Assembly: GCA_964348185.1 (NCBI GenBank)
Contig: CAYGBW010000060.1
Coordinates: forward strand, 1-16,320
Origin: CAYGBW01 sp964348185
GTDB taxonomy: Bacteria; Desulfobacterota; BSN033; WVXP01
DNA length: 16,320 nt
Reading direction: 5' to 3'
The notes under the pieces are model-generated. The model made no database searches, was not told where the DNA came from, and was given only the letters and a program-made list of their open reading frames with translations. Both the position numbers and the translations under genes were made by a program. Positions 14,886 through 16,320 of this stretch are shown one piece after another (the stretch's first letter is position 1; each line of letters opens with the position of its first letter).

Positions 14886-16115
14886 ATGAAGATCTCCAAG
14901 GAAGCTGACCTGAGCGTTGACTTTTGTGGGGTGAGGTTCCAGAACCCCTTTGTTCTCTCCTCGGCCCCACCGACCACGACGGGTGAGATGATCGCCCGGG
15001 CTTTTGATGCGGGATGGGCCGGAGCCATCACCAAGACTCTCATCCGCGAGGAGATTGTCAACGTGAGACCTCGCTTTGCGTCTCTTGCATACCCCGGCCC
15101 TCCGGAAGAACCCAAAAAAATCTACGCCTTCGAGAACATCGAACTCGTCACGGATAGGCCTTTCAGCGTATGGCTCGAGGAGATCGAGGCCGTTCGAAAG
15201 TCTCACCCCGGCCATGTCATCATTGCCAGTCTCATGGATGACGCCGCCCACCCGGAGGGATGGAAGGAGATGGCCAAGAAGGTGGAGGATGCCGGGGCCC
15301 ATATGATTGAACTCAACATGTCCTGCCCCCACGGCATGCCAGAACACGGCATGGGTTCGGCGATCGGCCAGGACGCCGAGCTTGCGGGAAAAGTGACCAA
15401 GTGGGTGGCTGAGACTGTCAAGATCCCTGTCATGGCCAAGATGACCCCCAACGTGACCGACATCTCCCAGCCAGCCAGAGCCTGTGTGGAAAATGGGGCT
15501 GCGGCGATTTCAGCCATCAACACGGTGGGCGCCATCATTGGGGTGGACCTGGAGACGCTCCTGCCCAAACCGGCAGTTGGCGGATACTCGGCCCACGGTG
15601 GCCTTTCTGGGCGGGCGGTCAAACCCATCGCCCTGAAGGCCATCGCCACCCTTGGACAAGCTGTCGATGTCCCGATCTCTGGGATTGGCGGGATTGCCAC
15701 CTGGGAGGATGCAGCGGAGTTTCTCCTTATGGGCGCCTCAACCGTGCAACTCTGCACCGAGGTCATGGTCCGGGGGTACGGCGTCATCGAGGATCTGAAG
15801 GAGGGCCTCGGAACCTACATGGAGGAACACGACTTTGCCTCCATAAAGGACATGGTCGGCGTGGCTCAGAAGAAAATGAAGGCCCTCTCCGACCTGAGCA
15901 AAGCGTACAAAGTGGTCTCCAGTGTGGACGAGCGGACGTGCGTCAAGTGTGATATCTGCTATATCTCTTGCAGAGACGCGGGCTATCAGGCCATCAGTCT
16001 GAGAGAAGACCGGATTCCCATGATCGACGAGGAGAAGTGCACGGGCTGCTCCCTCTGCTATCAGATCTGCCCCGTGTGGGACTGTGTTGCCATGAAAGAG
16101 GTGAGTGGCGGGTAA
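14886..16115 (+). CDS. preA: NAD-dependent dihydropyrimidine dehydrogenase, subunit PreA
   Basis: This is a 409-residue catalytic subunit that binds FMN and reduces uracil or thymine to the 5,6-dihydro form with electrons from PreT. AGGAGG (14874-14879) lies 6 nt before the ATG; the frame is open further left but that part is repeat-derived. A TIM-barrel dihydroorotate/dihydropyrimidine dehydrogenase domain (about 8-310) contains LSSAPPTTTGEM, ITKTLIREE, and NMSCPHGMPEHGMG with the active-site acid Cys147. It also has FMN-phosphate motifs ISGIGGIATWEDAAEFLLMG. The C-terminal ferredoxin domain carries two [4Fe-4S] sets: Cys352, 355, 358, 362 and Cys385, 388, 391, 395. Length and layout match bacterial PreA (the C-terminal half of mammalian DPD). 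It is the last gene of the visible cluster; no terminator was found after it. Confidence 0.95.
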   Translation: MKISKEADLSVDFCGVRFQNPFVLSSAPPTTTGEMIARAFDAGWAGAITKTLIREEIVNVRPRFASLAYPGPPEEPKKIYAFENIELVTDRPFSVWLEEIEAVRKSHPGHVIIASLMDDAAHPEGWKEMAKKVEDAGAHMIELNMSCPHGMPEHGMGSAIGQDAELAGKVTKWVAETVKIPVMAKMTPNVTDISQPARACVENGAAAISAINTVGAIIGVDLETLLPKPAVGGYSAHGGLSGRAVKPIALKAIATLGQAVDVPISGIGGIATWEDAAEFLLMGASTVQLCTEVMVRGYGVIEDLKEGLGTYMEEHDFASIKDMVGVAQKKMKALSDLSKAYKVVSSVDERTCVKCDICYISCRDAGYQAISLREDRIPMIDEEKCTGCSLCYQICPVWDCVAMKEVSGG

Positions 16116-16191
16116 TCGAGTCGGATAAGGGTCCCAATGCTCACAGGTTGCTGCCCAGGTTAGACAATTACCCCTAGGAAGATGGGACAAT

Positions 16192-16276
16192 TGATCCCAC
16201 AACCTTGATCTAAACACAGAAATTGTGCGTGTTTGACCATTATTCCATTATTCCAACATTCCACTACTCCATGAAG
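16192..16276 (+). repeat. Dispersed repeat, copy 2 (downstream of preA)
   Basis: This is the second copy of the ~86-bp sequence at 10742-10827, in the same orientation and 5.4 kb away. The 8-mers are ATTCCATT, ATTCCAAC, ATTCCACT and a variant ACTCCATG (16242-16273). Both copies share CCATGAAG at the end and then diverge. By analogy with copy 1 a gene may start shortly to the right, beyond the window edge. The remaining DNA around it (16116-16320) holds no gene I can support. Confidence 0.85.
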
Positions 16277-16320
16277 GTTGCCGAAAGAGGGTGATAATAA
16301 AAGCATCCTGAATTCCGCAA

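Noticed and set aside
14682..15347. 221-codon minus-strand open frame
   Set aside because: It is antisense to preA, which is fully supported by motifs and ribosome binding site.
16278..16320. Possible TTG start of the next gene
   Set aside because: Only 14 codons are visible, the AGAGGG lies after rather than before the TTG, and the residues are uninformative.

Overview
The window looks like chromosome of an anaerobic, Gram-negative bacterium, most probably a Desulfobacterota (deltaproteobacterial) lineage. The lineage is inferred from gene content: a YcbB-type L,D-transpeptidase, HtrA next to a DUF1844 protein, and an iron-sulfur PreT/PreA pyrimidine reductase. It is also inferred from two intergenic repeat styles I associate with such genomes, ATTCC-rich 8-mers and GTCAGGA-rich tails. 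No rRNA, tRNA, CRISPR array, transposase or phage gene is visible.

Layout. 1-760: the 3' part of a sugar-type ABC transporter substrate-binding protein, cut by the window edge. 761-1635: decayed DNA without an intact gene; it holds a recognisable 3' fragment of an alpha-glucan (glycogen) phosphorylase at 1166-1372. 1636-3315: a secreted YcbB-family L,D-transpeptidase. 3538-6739: a cell-envelope operon behind a good sigma-70-like promoter, coding for an MFS permease, a membrane protein with a TrkA-C domain, an 89-residue membrane/coiled-coil protein, and a LapA-domain protein. The C-terminal half of the LapA-domain protein is a paralogue of the 89-residue protein. 7049-8551: leucyl aminopeptidase pepA. 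8564-10415, minus strand: an htrA/degP-type protease followed by a DUF1844 protein, convergent with pepA.

10847-16115, plus strand: a reductive pyrimidine catabolism cluster. It contains a beta-ureidopropionase-like amidohydrolase, a class III aminotransferase (probable beta-alanine aminotransferase), and preT and preA, the two subunits of NAD-dependent dihydropyrimidine dehydrogenase. Uracil or thymine would be reduced by PreTA, opened by a dihydropyrimidinase that is NOT in this window, then cleaved to beta-alanine (or its methyl derivative) by the amidohydrolase and transaminated. The missing dihydropyrimidinase may lie just to the right.

Most striking non-coding signal: an ~86 bp sequence just before the first gene of the pyrimidine cluster (10742-10827) recurs at about 90% identity after its last gene in the window (16192-16276), in the same orientation. 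It ends in four tandem ATTCCANN 8-mers. A second repeat type forms a long inverted repeat at the preT 3' end and supplies the last codons of preT. Most genes here are ordinary housekeeping and envelope genes. I see no clear new defence or mobile system; the more unusual items are the repeats, the LapA/mini-protein pair and the orphan TrkA-C membrane protein.
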